A DNA stretch of 40,412 nt from an uncultured Clostridia bacterium. GTDB lineage: Bacteria; Bacillota; Clostridia; Christensenellales; UBA1242. Below the pieces are notes generated by a model that had not been told where the DNA came from, searched no databases, and was given only the letters and a program-made list of their open reading frames with translations. Location: NCBI GenBank assembly GCA_948442695.1, contig CAOJSF010000010.1, positions 1 to 40,412 on the forward strand. Direction: 5' to 3'. Every line of letters starts with the position of its first letter. Positions within the stretch are counted from its first letter, which is position 1. Below, one piece after another: positions 15,861 to 24,270 of the stretch. The translations under genes and the position numbers were made by a program.

Positions 15861-17267
15861 ATGAAAAAGTCTACAAAAATTTTATTAGCAATTTTTATTC
15901 TCGCTTTAATTCCAACATTGTTTTTGGGAAAGTTTGTCATTGCAGGAATCATTGCAACAGACAAAGGATTTAAATTTAATTTTGACACAAAGGGGATTAT
16001 AGGAATTGTCCTTTCTGTAATTTCTTTAGTTTTGGGCACGATATTGTTTATAAAATTCATCATGTCGCAACCGGTTGACAAAGCAATTTTCTTTTCATCT
16101 CTTCCGCTTGTAGTGTTGTATGGAATGACCTTGTTTATGCTTGCAGAGATTACAACCTTCAACAATCCTTTGGCAAATTCTCTTAAGTCACTTTTAAATG
16201 TCTCAGCAGATAATTTGTATAATACAATTTTGTGGGCAATACTTATCACACTTGTTTTTATCGCACTTTTGTTTTTAAATTGTTTTGTCCTTTGCAAACC
16301 TATTGCAAAGGTAGAGCGAATAGTATCTCGCCTAGGTGATGGAAAGGTGAGAGATGAAAAACTGCGTATAGGCGGTGGAAAACAATTCAATGCCATAGAA
16401 CATGGACTTAATAAAATAAACAACAATTATAGAAGCAAGGATAAATCACTTAAAACAATCAATTTAGAAGCACAGAAATTTATTCCAAAACAGTTTTTTA
16501 GATTTTTAGGCAAATCAAATATTCAAGAGTTGGAACTGGGTAATCAAGTGAAAAAACGGGCAACAAGTATGCTTGTAAAACTTGCAGGGCTTTCAGGCAA
16601 AGGTGATATGAGTCTTGAAGAGAATTTTAATTATGTCAACTCTTATATTCATGTCATTTCGCCTCTTATAAGAAAGTTTGGAGGTTTTATTGATAAATAT
16701 AATGGAGAAGGCGTGACAGGCGTTTTTGGAAGGGCAGAAGATGCCATTGATTGTTCTCATTCAATTATAAGGGCGATAAATATTAAAAATCGTCAAAATA
16801 AATCTTTACCTAATGTAGAGCAGAGAATATCAATCATGACAGGTGATGTGATATTTGGAATTGTGGGTGAAGAAGAAAGAAAGATGCCAACAATAGTTTC
16901 AAACATTTTATCTATATTAGAAAAACTTGATGAACTGGGTAAGATGATGTCAGCAAAGGTGATTTTTACAAAGTCCTCTCTTGATAGTCTTCCTTTAAAT
17001 TACAAATTTCTTTATAGATATATCGGTAAACTTACAACAGTCGAAAATGGTGAAATTGTCCTTTTTGAGGACTTTGAAGTTATGCCTCGAGATATTTCAA
17101 ATGAACTTATTAAGTCAAAGTCATTTTTTGAAAGAGGTGTGATTTTATATGAAGAAGGAGATTTTGATAAGGCGTGCGAAAATTTTTCAAACTCTTTAAA
17201 AATCTGTCATAAAGATAAGGGTTGTTATATTTATTTCAATAAATGCAAGGAAAAATTGTCGAAATAA
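15861..17267 (+). CDS. Membrane-bound class III nucleotide-cyclase-like protein, probably inactive
   Basis: A short N-terminal anchor is followed by several more membrane segments (about residues 40-150 in total), a HAMP-like linker (LCKPIAKVERIVSRLGDGK), a class III cyclase homology domain (about 205-390) and a C-terminal TPR-like repeat (FERGVILYEEGDFDKACENF). Alignment by eye to the family shows FIPKQFFRFLGKSNIQELELG and FGGFIDKYNGEG. The first metal-binding Asp (LF.DIRGF) is Lys240, the second (KY.GDA) is Glu283, and the catalytic SRLE Arg reads SILE. Turnover of ATP therefore looks unlikely; a sensing or scaffold role is inference. The start is ambiguous: ATG 15861 is preferred; ATG 15825 and GTG 15795 are possible. 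Confidence 0.8.
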   Translation: MKKSTKILLAIFILALIPTLFLGKFVIAGIIATDKGFKFNFDTKGIIGIVLSVISLVLGTILFIKFIMSQPVDKAIFFSSLPLVVLYGMTLFMLAEITTFNNPLANSLKSLLNVSADNLYNTILWAILITLVFIALLFLNCFVLCKPIAKVERIVSRLGDGKVRDEKLRIGGGKQFNAIEHGLNKINNNYRSKDKSLKTINLEAQKFIPKQFFRFLGKSNIQELELGNQVKKRATSMLVKLAGLSGKGDMSLEENFNYVNSYIHVISPLIRKFGGFIDKYNGEGVTGVFGRAEDAIDCSHSIIRAINIKNRQNKSLPNVEQRISIMTGDVIFGIVGEEERKMPTIVSNILSILEKLDELGKMMSAKVIFTKSSLDSLPLNYKFLYRYIGKLTTVENGEIVLFEDFEVMPRDISNELIKSKSFFERGVILYEEGDFDKACENFSNSLKICHKDKGCYIYFNKCKEKLSK

Positions 17268-17329
17268 TTAAATTGAAACTTCAATTTAGAAAAAGGAATA
17301 AGAATAAAACTTAATATGCTTTTTATCAC

Positions 17330-17358
17330 TTGACTTTAATTTAAGTAAGTGATAATAT
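17330..17358 (+). promoter_or_regulatory. Promoter of the TM2-mnmA pair, leaderless
   Basis: TTGACT (17330-17335), a 17-bp spacer and TAATAT (17353-17358). Only six bases separate the -10 box from the ATG at 17365. Confidence 0.75.
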
Positions 17359-17364
17359 TTTTAT

Positions 17365-17868
17365 ATGAAGTTTAAAAGAGAAAAAAGCACTTTTGAATGT
17401 CCTCGTTGTGGACTTAAATGTTTGAAAGGAATTGATTCTTGCCCAGAATGCAAGTTTGTTTTTTCTCGCCTTGAAATCGCAACAAATAAAGATGCAAAAA
17501 GAAAAATCATGAGACATGATAAAGACTTTATTGTTTATACAAATAAGTTGCCCAGTGATGTGAGTTTTATAAAACTGCTTCTATTTACAATGTTTTTAGG
17601 GCTTTTTGGCGGACATTGTTTCTATGTTGGCAGATACTGGAGGGGCGGATTGCTTTTATTAAATTCTGTTGTTCTGGTCTGTTGTGCAGTGTTTAATGAG
17701 TTCTTATTTAAAATAGACGATGGCAGATTTATTGCTATGATCGCAACCATATGTGGTTTGATTATGCTGGTTTGGGCTTATGATTTGGTTACGGTTGCTA
17801 TGAAAAAATTTAAAGTCCCAGTGGCAATAGATCTTGAAAGTGGCGTAAAAAATGAGGTTGAAGAATGA
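17365..17868 (+). CDS. Zinc-ribbon plus TM2-domain membrane protein
   Basis: A 167-residue protein. The N-terminus holds a zinc ribbon with CPRC (Cys12, Cys15) and CPEC (Cys26, Cys29). Residues about 66-145 form a TM2 domain: two membrane helices with the characteristic Gly-rich turn FLGLFGGHCFYVGRYWRG and a second segment ending in AYDLVTV. TM2 proteins are small inner-membrane proteins without a settled function. The promoter places the transcript start at the ATG, so it should be translated from a leaderless mRNA; there is no Shine-Dalgarno sequence. Its stop overlaps the mnmA start (ATGA), which couples the two genes. Confidence 0.85.
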   Translation: MKFKREKSTFECPRCGLKCLKGIDSCPECKFVFSRLEIATNKDAKRKIMRHDKDFIVYTNKLPSDVSFIKLLLFTMFLGLFGGHCFYVGRYWRGGLLLLNSVVLVCCAVFNEFLFKIDDGRFIAMIATICGLIMLVWAYDLVTVAMKKFKVPVAIDLESGVKNEVEE

Positions 17869-18941
17869 GAATTGTAGTCGGTATAAGTGGTGGTGTTGAT
17901 TCCTCTGTTGCTGCCTATCTTTTGAAAAAGCAGGGGCATGAAGTGATAGGCTTGTTTATGGTCAACTGGGAAGAAAAAGATGGATCTTGCACTGCAGAAA
18001 GTGATTTTGAAGATGTAAAAAGGGTTTGCAATAAAATCGGTATCCCGTATTTTTCTGTCAACTATTCAAAAGAATATTATGATAGAGTGTTTGAATATTT
18101 TTTGGAAGAACTGAAGAAAGGAAGAACTCCAAATCCAGATGTGTTATGCAATCGAGAAGTTAAATTTGGACCATTTTTGGAACAAGCAAAGAGGTTGGGG
18201 GCAGACTATATTGCAACTGGTCATTATGCAAAAAAGTTGGAGAAAGATGGAAAATTTTATCTTGCCAAAGCGGATGACTTAAACAAAGATCAGTCTTACT
18301 TTTTAAATCAACTCAGTCAAGACCAACTGTCTTCGGTAATCTTTCCACTGGAGAATATTGATAAACCAACAGTAAGAATGATTGCAAAAGAACTTGAACT
18401 GTCAAATGCAGAAAAAAAAGATAGCACTGGAATTTGTTTTATAGGAGAGCGTAAATTTAAAAACTTCTTAAAAGATTATTTACCAGCAAAAAGAGGGAAG
18501 ATTTTAGATCTTGATGGAAAAGAAGTTGGCAGGCATGATGGACTTATGTATTATACTTTGGGTCAAAGAAGAGGTCTGGGAATAGGTGGAAGAGCAGACG
18601 GTAATGGTCAGCGTTGGTTTGTAGTAAAAAAAGATTTAGAAAACAATGTGCTTTATGTTTCGCAGGGCGAAGATGATTTGCTGTTTAGTGATGGATTGTA
18701 TGCAAGCGGGATGAACTGGATTCCTGAAATTCCAAACAAAAAAGAGTTTGATTGTCAGGCGAAATTTAGATATCGTCAACCAGATCAACAGGTGCATATC
18801 ACAGTGCTAAATGATAAAGAAATCAAGGTTGATTTTAAGGAGAGGCAAAGAGCGATTACTCCAGGTCAATATGTTGTGCTTTATGACAATGATGGTGTCT
18901 GTCTGGGTGGTGGAACAATTGATAAAAGTTTTTGTAATTAA
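17865..18941 (+). CDS. mnmA: tRNA-specific 2-thiouridylase MnmA
   Basis: Catalyses 2-thiolation of wobble U34 in Lys, Glu and Gln tRNAs, using ATP to adenylate the base and a relayed persulfide as sulfur donor. PP-loop SGGVDSS is at residues 8-14. The two catalytic cysteines are present, Cys95 in NPDVLCNREVKF and Cys191 in STGICFIGER. LGQRRGLGIGG lies in the central domain, and a C-terminal beta-barrel domain completes the 358-residue protein. It is translationally coupled to the TM2 gene through ATGA. No cysteine desulfurase (iscS-like) gene adjoins it, although one often does. Confidence 0.97.
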   Translation: MRIVVGISGGVDSSVAAYLLKKQGHEVIGLFMVNWEEKDGSCTAESDFEDVKRVCNKIGIPYFSVNYSKEYYDRVFEYFLEELKKGRTPNPDVLCNREVKFGPFLEQAKRLGADYIATGHYAKKLEKDGKFYLAKADDLNKDQSYFLNQLSQDQLSSVIFPLENIDKPTVRMIAKELELSNAEKKDSTGICFIGERKFKNFLKDYLPAKRGKILDLDGKEVGRHDGLMYYTLGQRRGLGIGGRADGNGQRWFVVKKDLENNVLYVSQGEDDLLFSDGLYASGMNWIPEIPNKKEFDCQAKFRYRQPDQQVHITVLNDKEIKVDFKERQRAITPGQYVVLYDNDGVCLGGGTIDKSFCN

Positions 18942-18966
18942 AAGGTTTTTACAAAACCTTTTTTTA
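18940..18966 (+). terminator. Intrinsic terminator after mnmA
   Basis: AAAGGTTTT, three-base loop, AAAACCTTT, then T-run. Confidence 0.85.
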
Positions 18967-19158
18967 TTGAATAAAATTTTTACCCCAAATTAAAAATTTT
19001 TTTATAGCCAAAAGACTTTATAAGTATAAAAAAATGTATATAAATTTTTTGTTTTCAATATGATAAAATTCTTCGATAAAATTCAACAACTTCTTAAATT
19101 TGTTTTTTAAATGTATAAAAACTTTTTATATATCAATAATAAATGTAAGGAGGTTGTC

Positions 19159-19383
19159 ATGATTATTGCAAATTATATCGCATTAATTATTCTCTTGATA
19201 GGTGGAATAAACTGGGGACTTATGGGATTGTTTATGTTCAACTTAGTCACATTTATTTGCTTCGGCAATACTATCGTTGCAAGAATAATTTATGTCCTTG
19301 TTTTGCTTTCAGCAATTTGGCTTATCATTTCTGCTGCTTTAAATGGCGGGATTTTACTTGCAAACAATTTTGTAAGAACTTAA
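19159..19383 (+). CDS. DUF378 small membrane protein
   Basis: A 74-residue protein with two membrane helices. It shows the DUF378 hallmark GGINWGLMGLFMFNLV (about residues 15-30) and a second helix (IIYVLVLLSAIWLII). Family members are widespread in Bacillota and uncharacterised. The start is ATG 19159, with a strong AAGGAGG seven bases upstream; an in-frame ATG at 19111 would add 16 poorly hydrophobic residues and lacks a ribosome site. It is a single-gene unit between two terminators. Confidence 0.88.
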   Translation: MIIANYIALIILLIGGINWGLMGLFMFNLVTFICFGNTIVARIIYVLVLLSAIWLIISAALNGGILLANNFVRT

Positions 19384-19389
19384 AAATTA

Positions 19390-19419
19390 AAAAAAGGCTC
19401 TTTTAGTAGGGCTTTTTTT
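19390..19419 (+). terminator. Intrinsic terminator after the DUF378 gene
   Basis: AAAAAAGGCTC pairs with GGGCTTTTTT (one G-U pair), followed by T-run. Confidence 0.7.
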
Positions 19420-19641
19420 ATTGAAATATTTACAATGTTTTTTTATGAGAATAATAAACTTAAGCATTGAAATTAAAGATTTTTTATAAGATCAAAAAAA
19501 CAACATAATGGTGGTTATATTTTAGACATAATACCATATATAGTGGTTGAATGTATTTTATATTATGATTTTTTATCAAGAAAATTGTTATGATATGTAT
19601 AATAAAACTTAAACTGCACACAATAATAATGGAGGTTGGAA

Positions 19642-19809
19642 ATGAGTAAACAATACAGACCTGGTGAACAAGCACCAAAAAGCGGAAACTATTCTTGCTA
19701 TGATAAGAATGGTAAATGTGGTGGAAACACAAAGTTAAAGAAAGGACAAAGATTCCCTGCCACACAACATAGTGGAAGTCACTATGAAATGGAAGAGGAA
19801 AGAGAATAA
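19642..19809 (+). CDS. YjzC-like small protein
   Basis: A 55-residue soluble protein that begins MSKQYRPGEQAPKSGNY and contains KLKKGQRFPATQHSG. The pattern (Y/F)RPGE.AP..G.Y, a glycine turn, then KG..FP.T...G..(W/Y) is that of the YjzC family, small Bacillota proteins of unknown function. Two cysteines (19 and 26) flank the glycine-lysine turn. GGAGG is placed eight bases before ATG 19642, and a clear terminator follows, so this is a monocistronic gene. A TATAAT at 19598-19603 is a possible -10 box. The opposite-strand reading frame through here is not credible. Confidence 0.8.
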   Translation: MSKQYRPGEQAPKSGNYSCYDKNGKCGGNTKLKKGQRFPATQHSGSHYEMEEERE

Positions 19810-19832
19810 TCCATTTTAACAATTTAATATTA

Positions 19833-19866
19833 AAAAAAGAAACGCAATCATGTGTTTCTTTTTTTG
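19833..19866 (+). terminator. Intrinsic terminator after the YjzC-like gene
   Basis: AAGAAACGCA, four-base loop, TGTGTTTCTT with T-run; one G-U pair. Confidence 0.8.
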
Positions 19867-19951
19867 TGTCATTTTATATTAAAAATTGAAAGAAATTTAA
19901 AAGTAATATGTATGTTTAAAAGAATTTTTAAAACTCTCATTGTCAAATTGT

Positions 19952-19980
19952 TTGACTTTTTTTAAATATTTTGATAGTAT
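19952..19980 (+). promoter_or_regulatory. tRNA-Ser promoter
   Basis: TTGACT (19952-19957), 17-bp spacer, extended -10 TGA-TAGTAT ending 19980, eight bases before the mature tRNA 5' end. Confidence 0.7.
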
Positions 19981-19988
19981 TTAGTCAT

Positions 19989-20077
19989 GCAGAGATGGCC
20001 GAGTGGTTTAAGACGCACGCTTGGAAAGCGTGTGAGGTGATAAGCCTCCGCAGGTTCGAATCCTGTTCTCTGCGCCA
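19989..20077 (+). tRNA. tRNA-Ser (anticodon GGA)
   Basis: A class II tRNA with a long variable arm. Acceptor arms GCAGAGA and TCTCTGC pair perfectly, followed by discriminator G and an encoded CCA (20075-20077). The anticodon arm CACGC-TTGGAAA-GCGTG gives GGA, reading UCC/UCU. The T arm has GGTTCGAATCC. No copy of its 3' end was seen further downstream, so there is no sign that it served as an attachment site. Confidence 0.97.
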
Positions 20078-20238
20078 AAACAATATTGTAAGAAAAGTTT
20101 TTTAAAAACCAAACAATACTTTATCAGACGTGTTTAATTGTTTTAAACCGCATAAAGTCTTAAGAAAATGATAATAAAAATTTAGAAATTGCTGGCTTTA
20201 TTTATGTAATAAATCTAGTTAGAATGGAGAGGTGAAAA

Positions 20239-21684
20239 TTCAATACTATTTTTAGAGATTATATTGAAAACATTGTTCCAAATTGTGAAAATGGCTTAAT
20301 TGACATAACAGATTATAATGTTAATAATGAAGATTTATTGTTGTTGGAAAACATTAAGCAAAAAGACAATGTTTTGATAACTGACAAAAGTTGGTTTGGT
20401 GGTGTTTGGTCTTTAAATGATTTTTTAATGGCAGAGCAAAATTTAAATAAGTTTATATAAAAAAGTGCAAAAATTTATCTGATTTTGAGAAGTTTATTTG
20501 TGCTTATCATTTTGCAAGTAATAGATTTTGTCATTTTGCACCAAAAGATTCTTCATTTCAAAGTGATAAAAGTTATGTTGATGTGATAAATGAAGGCTTT
20601 TGTGTCAGTGTAGGTTATGCTACAATTTTGAAAAGATTATGTGATAAACTTGAAATAAAATGTGCTGTTCAAGGCTGTTTTTTAAAAGATAGATTTGGAA
20701 AAGTTGTCAACATGCTAATAACTTAGTTCGATTGAAAGACGAAAAATATAATATTGATGGTTTTTATTATAGTGATCCTCGAATGGATTGCTTAGTTTTT
20801 TTTAACAACAGAAAAAACACATGGATGTTAAATTCTTTGGCTATGCCCATTACTGATGTAGGTAAGATTGTTATCAAGGCATGGAATGATGACACAATTA
20901 TTGAAATGAATGATTTTCAAAGTTTATATTATTTAAGAAAATTATCAACATATGATAGAGATTATCTTACAAAGTTTTTCTCGCAAAACACATTAGATAA
21001 CATAATGATTAAAAAATATTGCAAACCTATTTCAGTTAATACTATTTTTAAGGCATTATCAAATATTGGATTAAGTAATATTATGCTTAAGCAATTACAG
21101 AAACTTTACTATTTACGGAAACCGATGTTCATATCAGATGTGACAACAAAGAAATTTCAAAATGAAAGGGAAAAGTGACTATTGTTTATAGAATATTTAA
21201 TAGATTATTATGAGAGAAATAGTAGAATGAAAAACATTTCAAAATTAGATTGTGCAACCTTTGTTAATTATGTTTATAGAAATTATTTTTGTGCTGAAAT
21301 TATGAAAAATGGAATTGGAAATAGTTGGACAGGGAAGATTCTTACATCTGATTGTGGCGAATTTGTGCCGGTTGATGAAAAAAATCCTTAAACCAAAAAA
21401 TAAGTTTCATAGATACAAAGTGTAAAATGGGAGATATCTTATTCTTTCATAGGCAGTCTAAAAGTGAAAATCATACAACAGAAAACAATTGGTATCCAGG
21501 TCATTGCGGTCTTTATCTCGGCAATCATAAATACATTGATTCAAGATTAACAACTCGGGGTGACATTGCAATAGTAGATATTGAGAATGATTGTTATATG
21601 GATAATTTCATTGGATTTAAAGATATTATTTCAACAATAAAAGAGTTGGATTGCAATCAGATTGAATTATCAAAAGGATTTTGA
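20239..21684 (+). pseudogene. Decayed transglutaminase-like / NlpC/P60-like gene
   Basis: Reading across frames reconstructs one protein of about 480 residues. Segment 1 (20239-20460) has a ribosome site (GGAGAGG) but no start codon. Segment 2 (about 20461-20726) carries EGFCVSVGYATILKRL, the transglutaminase-like Cys block. Segment 3 (20711-21178) carries HANNLV and YYSDPRMD, the matching His and Asp blocks. A TGA at 21176 interrupts the same frame, which reopens as LDCATFVNYVYRN (NlpC/P60-like Cys). After another frameshift near 21390 it continues KISFIDTKCKMGDILFFHRQ...GHCGLYLGN (His block) to 21684. So it has a lost start, three frameshifts of the same sense and one nonsense codon. No signal peptide is seen. 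Whether it was one gene or two adjacent ones is inferred from the shared frame. Confidence 0.8.
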
Positions 21685-21729
21685 TTTTAGCCAAAACAAT
21701 TAATATTTTCTATTTTTTAATAAATTCAA

Positions 21730-22179
21730 TCAAATATAATATTGAGGTTTTATAGGCTTGTTTGGAGTTGCTTTGAATTTAAATTCTTTGAAAGTTGTGA
21801 TGACTTCTATGCTCAACTCTGCTGATTCATCTTCTATTATGTATTCTAATGGTATTATCTTTGTCTCGTTTGCTTGTAAATAAACGGGGAAGTCTTTGAT
21901 AATTTGATTGTTTATCATAACTGAAATCACGCTGATAGGGAAGTTGGATTTGTTTATAATCATTAATGCTATGTCATTATCCAAATTGTAAAGTTTTTTT
22001 GTGAAAAATGGACCGATAAATACACATTTGACTTTTGATAAAGTTTTTAATAACATAACTAATGTTGGAATAAATATTATACATGACAAAATTAAAGCAA
22101 TAATTGCAATGATTTCAGTCGTGTTTAGATTGATTAATTTTTCAGAATCCATTTTAATTTCATAGAAAAAGTTTGGCAT
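21730..22179 (-). CDS. Orphan single-pass membrane protein
   Basis: A 149-residue protein I do not recognise. The start ATG 22179 is chosen because GAGGTG lies five bases upstream; an extension from 22206 has none. One membrane helix (about residues 25-47, IIAIIALILSCIIFIPTLV) is followed by a C-terminal domain of roughly 95 residues with alternating beta-strand character (ALMIINKSNFPISVISVMIN). The charge pattern does not settle the orientation. It sits beside the decayed transglutaminase gene in the only patch of the window without core genes, so it may be acquired. Confidence 0.7.
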   Translation of the reverse strand: MPNFFYEIKMDSEKLINLNTTEIIAIIALILSCIIFIPTLVMLLKTLSKVKCVFIGPFFTKKLYNLDNDIALMIINKSNFPISVISVMINNQIIKDFPVYLQANETKIIPLEYIIEDESAELSIEVITTFKEFKFKATPNKPIKPQYYI

Positions 22180-22406
22180 AATTTCACCTCTTTTTTTATG
22201 ATACAAAATTCGATAAAATATTGCAAATTAATCTATTATCGCAACTTGTCGAATAATATATTTTTTTGAAAGATGAGTTTTTTGCATTAAAAACAAAGAT
22301 TATTTTAATAATAAATTTTATGAAAAATTTTATGTTCAATAAAATTTGAGATTTGCTGAATTATATTTTTATATTAATAATAATTAAAAACAAAAAACTA
22401 ATTTGG

Positions 22407-22435
22407 TTGACATAGTGAAAATATTATGATATAAA
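22407..22435 (+). promoter_or_regulatory. Promoter of the nucleoside phosphorylase gene
   Basis: TTGACA (22407-22412), 17-bp spacer, extended -10 TGA-TATAAA (to 22435); the gene starts 31 bp downstream. Confidence 0.75.
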
Positions 22436-22465
22436 TTTTATATGCTAATATAAGTGGAGATAAAG

Positions 22466-23257
22466 ATGAAATATCCTATCACTGAATTTTTTAATGATGA
22501 AAGTTTAATAAATAAAGATAGTTTTACAAGAAGGATATCAGATCATCTTGATAAAGTAAAATTACTTGAAGATTTGGGTGTCGCAACTTGCTTGTTTATA
22601 TTTATTAAAAACAGTGAATTACCAAAAGAAATTTTAGATAGATGTCAACCTCTTTATAATTTTATTTCTGGAAGCAATGAAAACTGGGCTTACATATATG
22701 ACAATAAATTTATTCTTGCACAATCTCCATTAGGCGGATCTGCTTCTGGTGGTTTTATGGAAGAGTTGGGATTTATGGGAATTAAAAATTTCTTTGCTTG
22801 TGGCAGTGCAGGGCAAATTGATTGCTCATTTGATAGTTCTGATTTTGTTCTTATAAAAGATAGTATTCGAGATGAAGGAACATCGTATCATTATTTAAAG
22901 CCATCAATAAAAGTTGAAACCAACGAAGAATTGACAAATTTTATTGCAAATTTTTTGACTGATAATAATTATAAATATAAACTTGCAACATCATGGTGTA
23001 CTGATGCTTTTTTTAGAGAAACTCCAAATGCAATAAATAAAAGATTGAAACAAGGTGCAGTCAGTGTAGAAATGGAAAGTGCTGGATGGAGTGCTATAGC
23101 AAAATATAGAAATTATAAATTTGCACAACTATTATATTTTTCAGATGTTGTTAAACAAGAGGGCTGGTCTTATGCTCCTAATAAAAAAGAACTTAAGATG
23201 CTTATTATAAAACTTATGATTGAATGTGTATCTAGTTTTGTTGAAAAAGGAAATTAA
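22466..23257 (+). CDS. Nucleoside phosphorylase family protein (uridine phosphorylase-like)
   Basis: A PNP/UDP phosphorylase-superfamily enzyme of 263 residues, expected to cleave a nucleoside or related N-glycoside with phosphate. Supporting motifs are LGGSASGGFMEELGF, ACGSAGQID (phosphate site), RDEGTSYHYLKPS, WCTDAFFRETP and GAVSVEMESAGWSA (ribose-binding Glu-Met-Glu). The start is ATG 22466 with GGAG seven bases upstream; GTG 22454 in the same frame is inside the ribosome site region. It has its own promoter and appears monocistronic. The base specificity cannot be inferred. Confidence 0.88.
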   Translation: MKYPITEFFNDESLINKDSFTRRISDHLDKVKLLEDLGVATCLFIFIKNSELPKEILDRCQPLYNFISGSNENWAYIYDNKFILAQSPLGGSASGGFMEELGFMGIKNFFACGSAGQIDCSFDSSDFVLIKDSIRDEGTSYHYLKPSIKVETNEELTNFIANFLTDNNYKYKLATSWCTDAFFRETPNAINKRLKQGAVSVEMESAGWSAIAKYRNYKFAQLLYFSDVVKQEGWSYAPNKKELKMLIIKLMIECVSSFVEKGN

Positions 23258-23352
23258 TTTTTGTTAAATTTTGCTTTTTAAAAAATTTTTTAAGAGAAAA
23301 GCAAAATTTAAAGTATCAATTTAAATATTAATATAAAAAAGGAGAAAGAAAT

Positions 23353-23763
23353 ATGGATGAATGTATTTTTTGTAAAATAGTGAAAGGGGAAATTCCTTCA
23401 TATAAGATTTATGAAGACGAACATACATTTGCCTTTTTAGATATAAGTAATGATGCGAATGGTCATATCCTTATCATTCCCAAAAAACATTATACAAATG
23501 TTTTGGATTGTGATGAAGTTGTATTGTCGTATGTGGCAAAAACAATAAAAAAGATTTCAAACCATTTGGTAGATAATTGTGACTTTGGTGGTGTGAATAT
23601 TCTAAATGCAAGTGGAAAAGATGCTGAGCAAAGTGTGTTTCATCTTCATTTTCATATTTTGCCTAGAAGGTCAGATGATGGGATGAAAACATTTCCAAAT
23701 TTAAAAAAGAATGATTGCACGTTGGAAGAAATGTGTGAAAAACTTAAATTAAAGGAAAATTAA
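23353..23763 (+). CDS. HIT-family nucleotide-binding protein (Hint type)
   Basis: A 136-residue histidine-triad hydrolase. The triad HLHFHIL covers His97, His99 and His101, with the middle His as nucleophile. The N-terminal CIFC (Cys4, Cys7) can bind zinc. Such proteins hydrolyse nucleoside phosphoramidates and adenylates; the cellular substrate is unknown. AAGGAG precedes ATG 23353. rnhA starts directly after its stop codon, so the two are co-transcribed. Confidence 0.93.
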   Translation: MDECIFCKIVKGEIPSYKIYEDEHTFAFLDISNDANGHILIIPKKHYTNVLDCDEVVLSYVAKTIKKISNHLVDNCDFGGVNILNASGKDAEQSVFHLHFHILPRRSDDGMKTFPNLKKNDCTLEEMCEKLKLKEN

Positions 23764-24207
23764 ATGAAAGAGATTGTTTTATATACTGATGGTGCCTGTT
23801 CGGGCAATCCTGGAATAGGTGGCTGGGGCGCAATACTTATGTATAACCAAAGAGAGAAAGAATTGTCTGGCGGAGAAGAAATGACAACCAACAATAGAAT
23901 GGAACTTATGGCGGTTATTAAAGGCTTAGAAGCGATTAAAGAGAGTTGTAAGGTTGAAATATATAGTGACTCTGCTTATGTTGTAAATGCTTTTTTGCAA
24001 GACTGGATTACGAAATGGGTGAATAATGGTTGGAGAACTACTAAAGGCGGAGTAATGAATAAAGACCTTTGGGAGAGATTGCTTCAACTTCTAGATTTGC
24101 ATCAGGTGAGTTGGCATAAGGTGAAAGGCCACGCAGACAATGTTTACAACAACAGATGTGATGCTCTTGCAAGAGGTGAGATTGAAAAACTAAAAAAATC
24201 TGTTTAA
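23764..24207 (+). CDS. rnhA: Ribonuclease HI
   Basis: Cleaves the RNA strand of RNA-DNA hybrids. The four catalytic acids are present: Asp9 (YTDGACSGNPG), Glu47 (NNRMELMA), Asp69 (YSDSAYVV) and Asp133 (NNRCDALA), with His123 in KGHADN. The basic handle helix region (WITKWVNNGWRTTKGG) is retained, as in the E. coli-type enzyme. At 147 residues it is of normal length. It abuts the HIT gene without a gap. Confidence 0.96.
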   Translation: MKEIVLYTDGACSGNPGIGGWGAILMYNQREKELSGGEEMTTNNRMELMAVIKGLEAIKESCKVEIYSDSAYVVNAFLQDWITKWVNNGWRTTKGGVMNKDLWERLLQLLDLHQVSWHKVKGHADNVYNNRCDALARGEIEKLKKSV

Positions 24208-24270
24208 ATAATTTCTTGTTGTTGAAAATTCTTAAACTATATATGTTGAGATGGAAAAAGTGAGTGAAAA

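Noticed and set aside
17256..17263. Spo0A box TTGTCGAA before the TM2 gene
   Set aside because: It overlaps the last codons of the cyclase-like gene and lies about 70 bp upstream of the promoter; an 8-mer of this composition is expected by chance in 40 kb of AT-rich DNA.
19484..19822. 112-codon ORF on the minus strand
   Set aside because: It runs through a terminator-flanked YjzC-like gene that has a good ribosome site and family pattern on the + strand; the minus frame gives a low-complexity His/Tyr/Ile sequence.
20455..20470. Programmed -1 frameshift at the A-rich run in the transglutaminase-like gene
   Set aside because: The run contains AAAAAAG, but in the zero frame a TAA comes before it, the two other shifts have no slippery site, and the start codon is missing, so decay explains it better.
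21176..21178. TGA read as tryptophan (alternative code)
   Set aside because: Several core genes in the window end in TGA (miaB, the TM2 gene, the DAC-like gene), so TGA is a stop codon here.
19989..22200. Integrated element inserted at tRNA-Ser
   Set aside because: No integrase gene and no downstream copy of the tRNA 3' end were seen; only a decayed gene and an orphan follow the tRNA.
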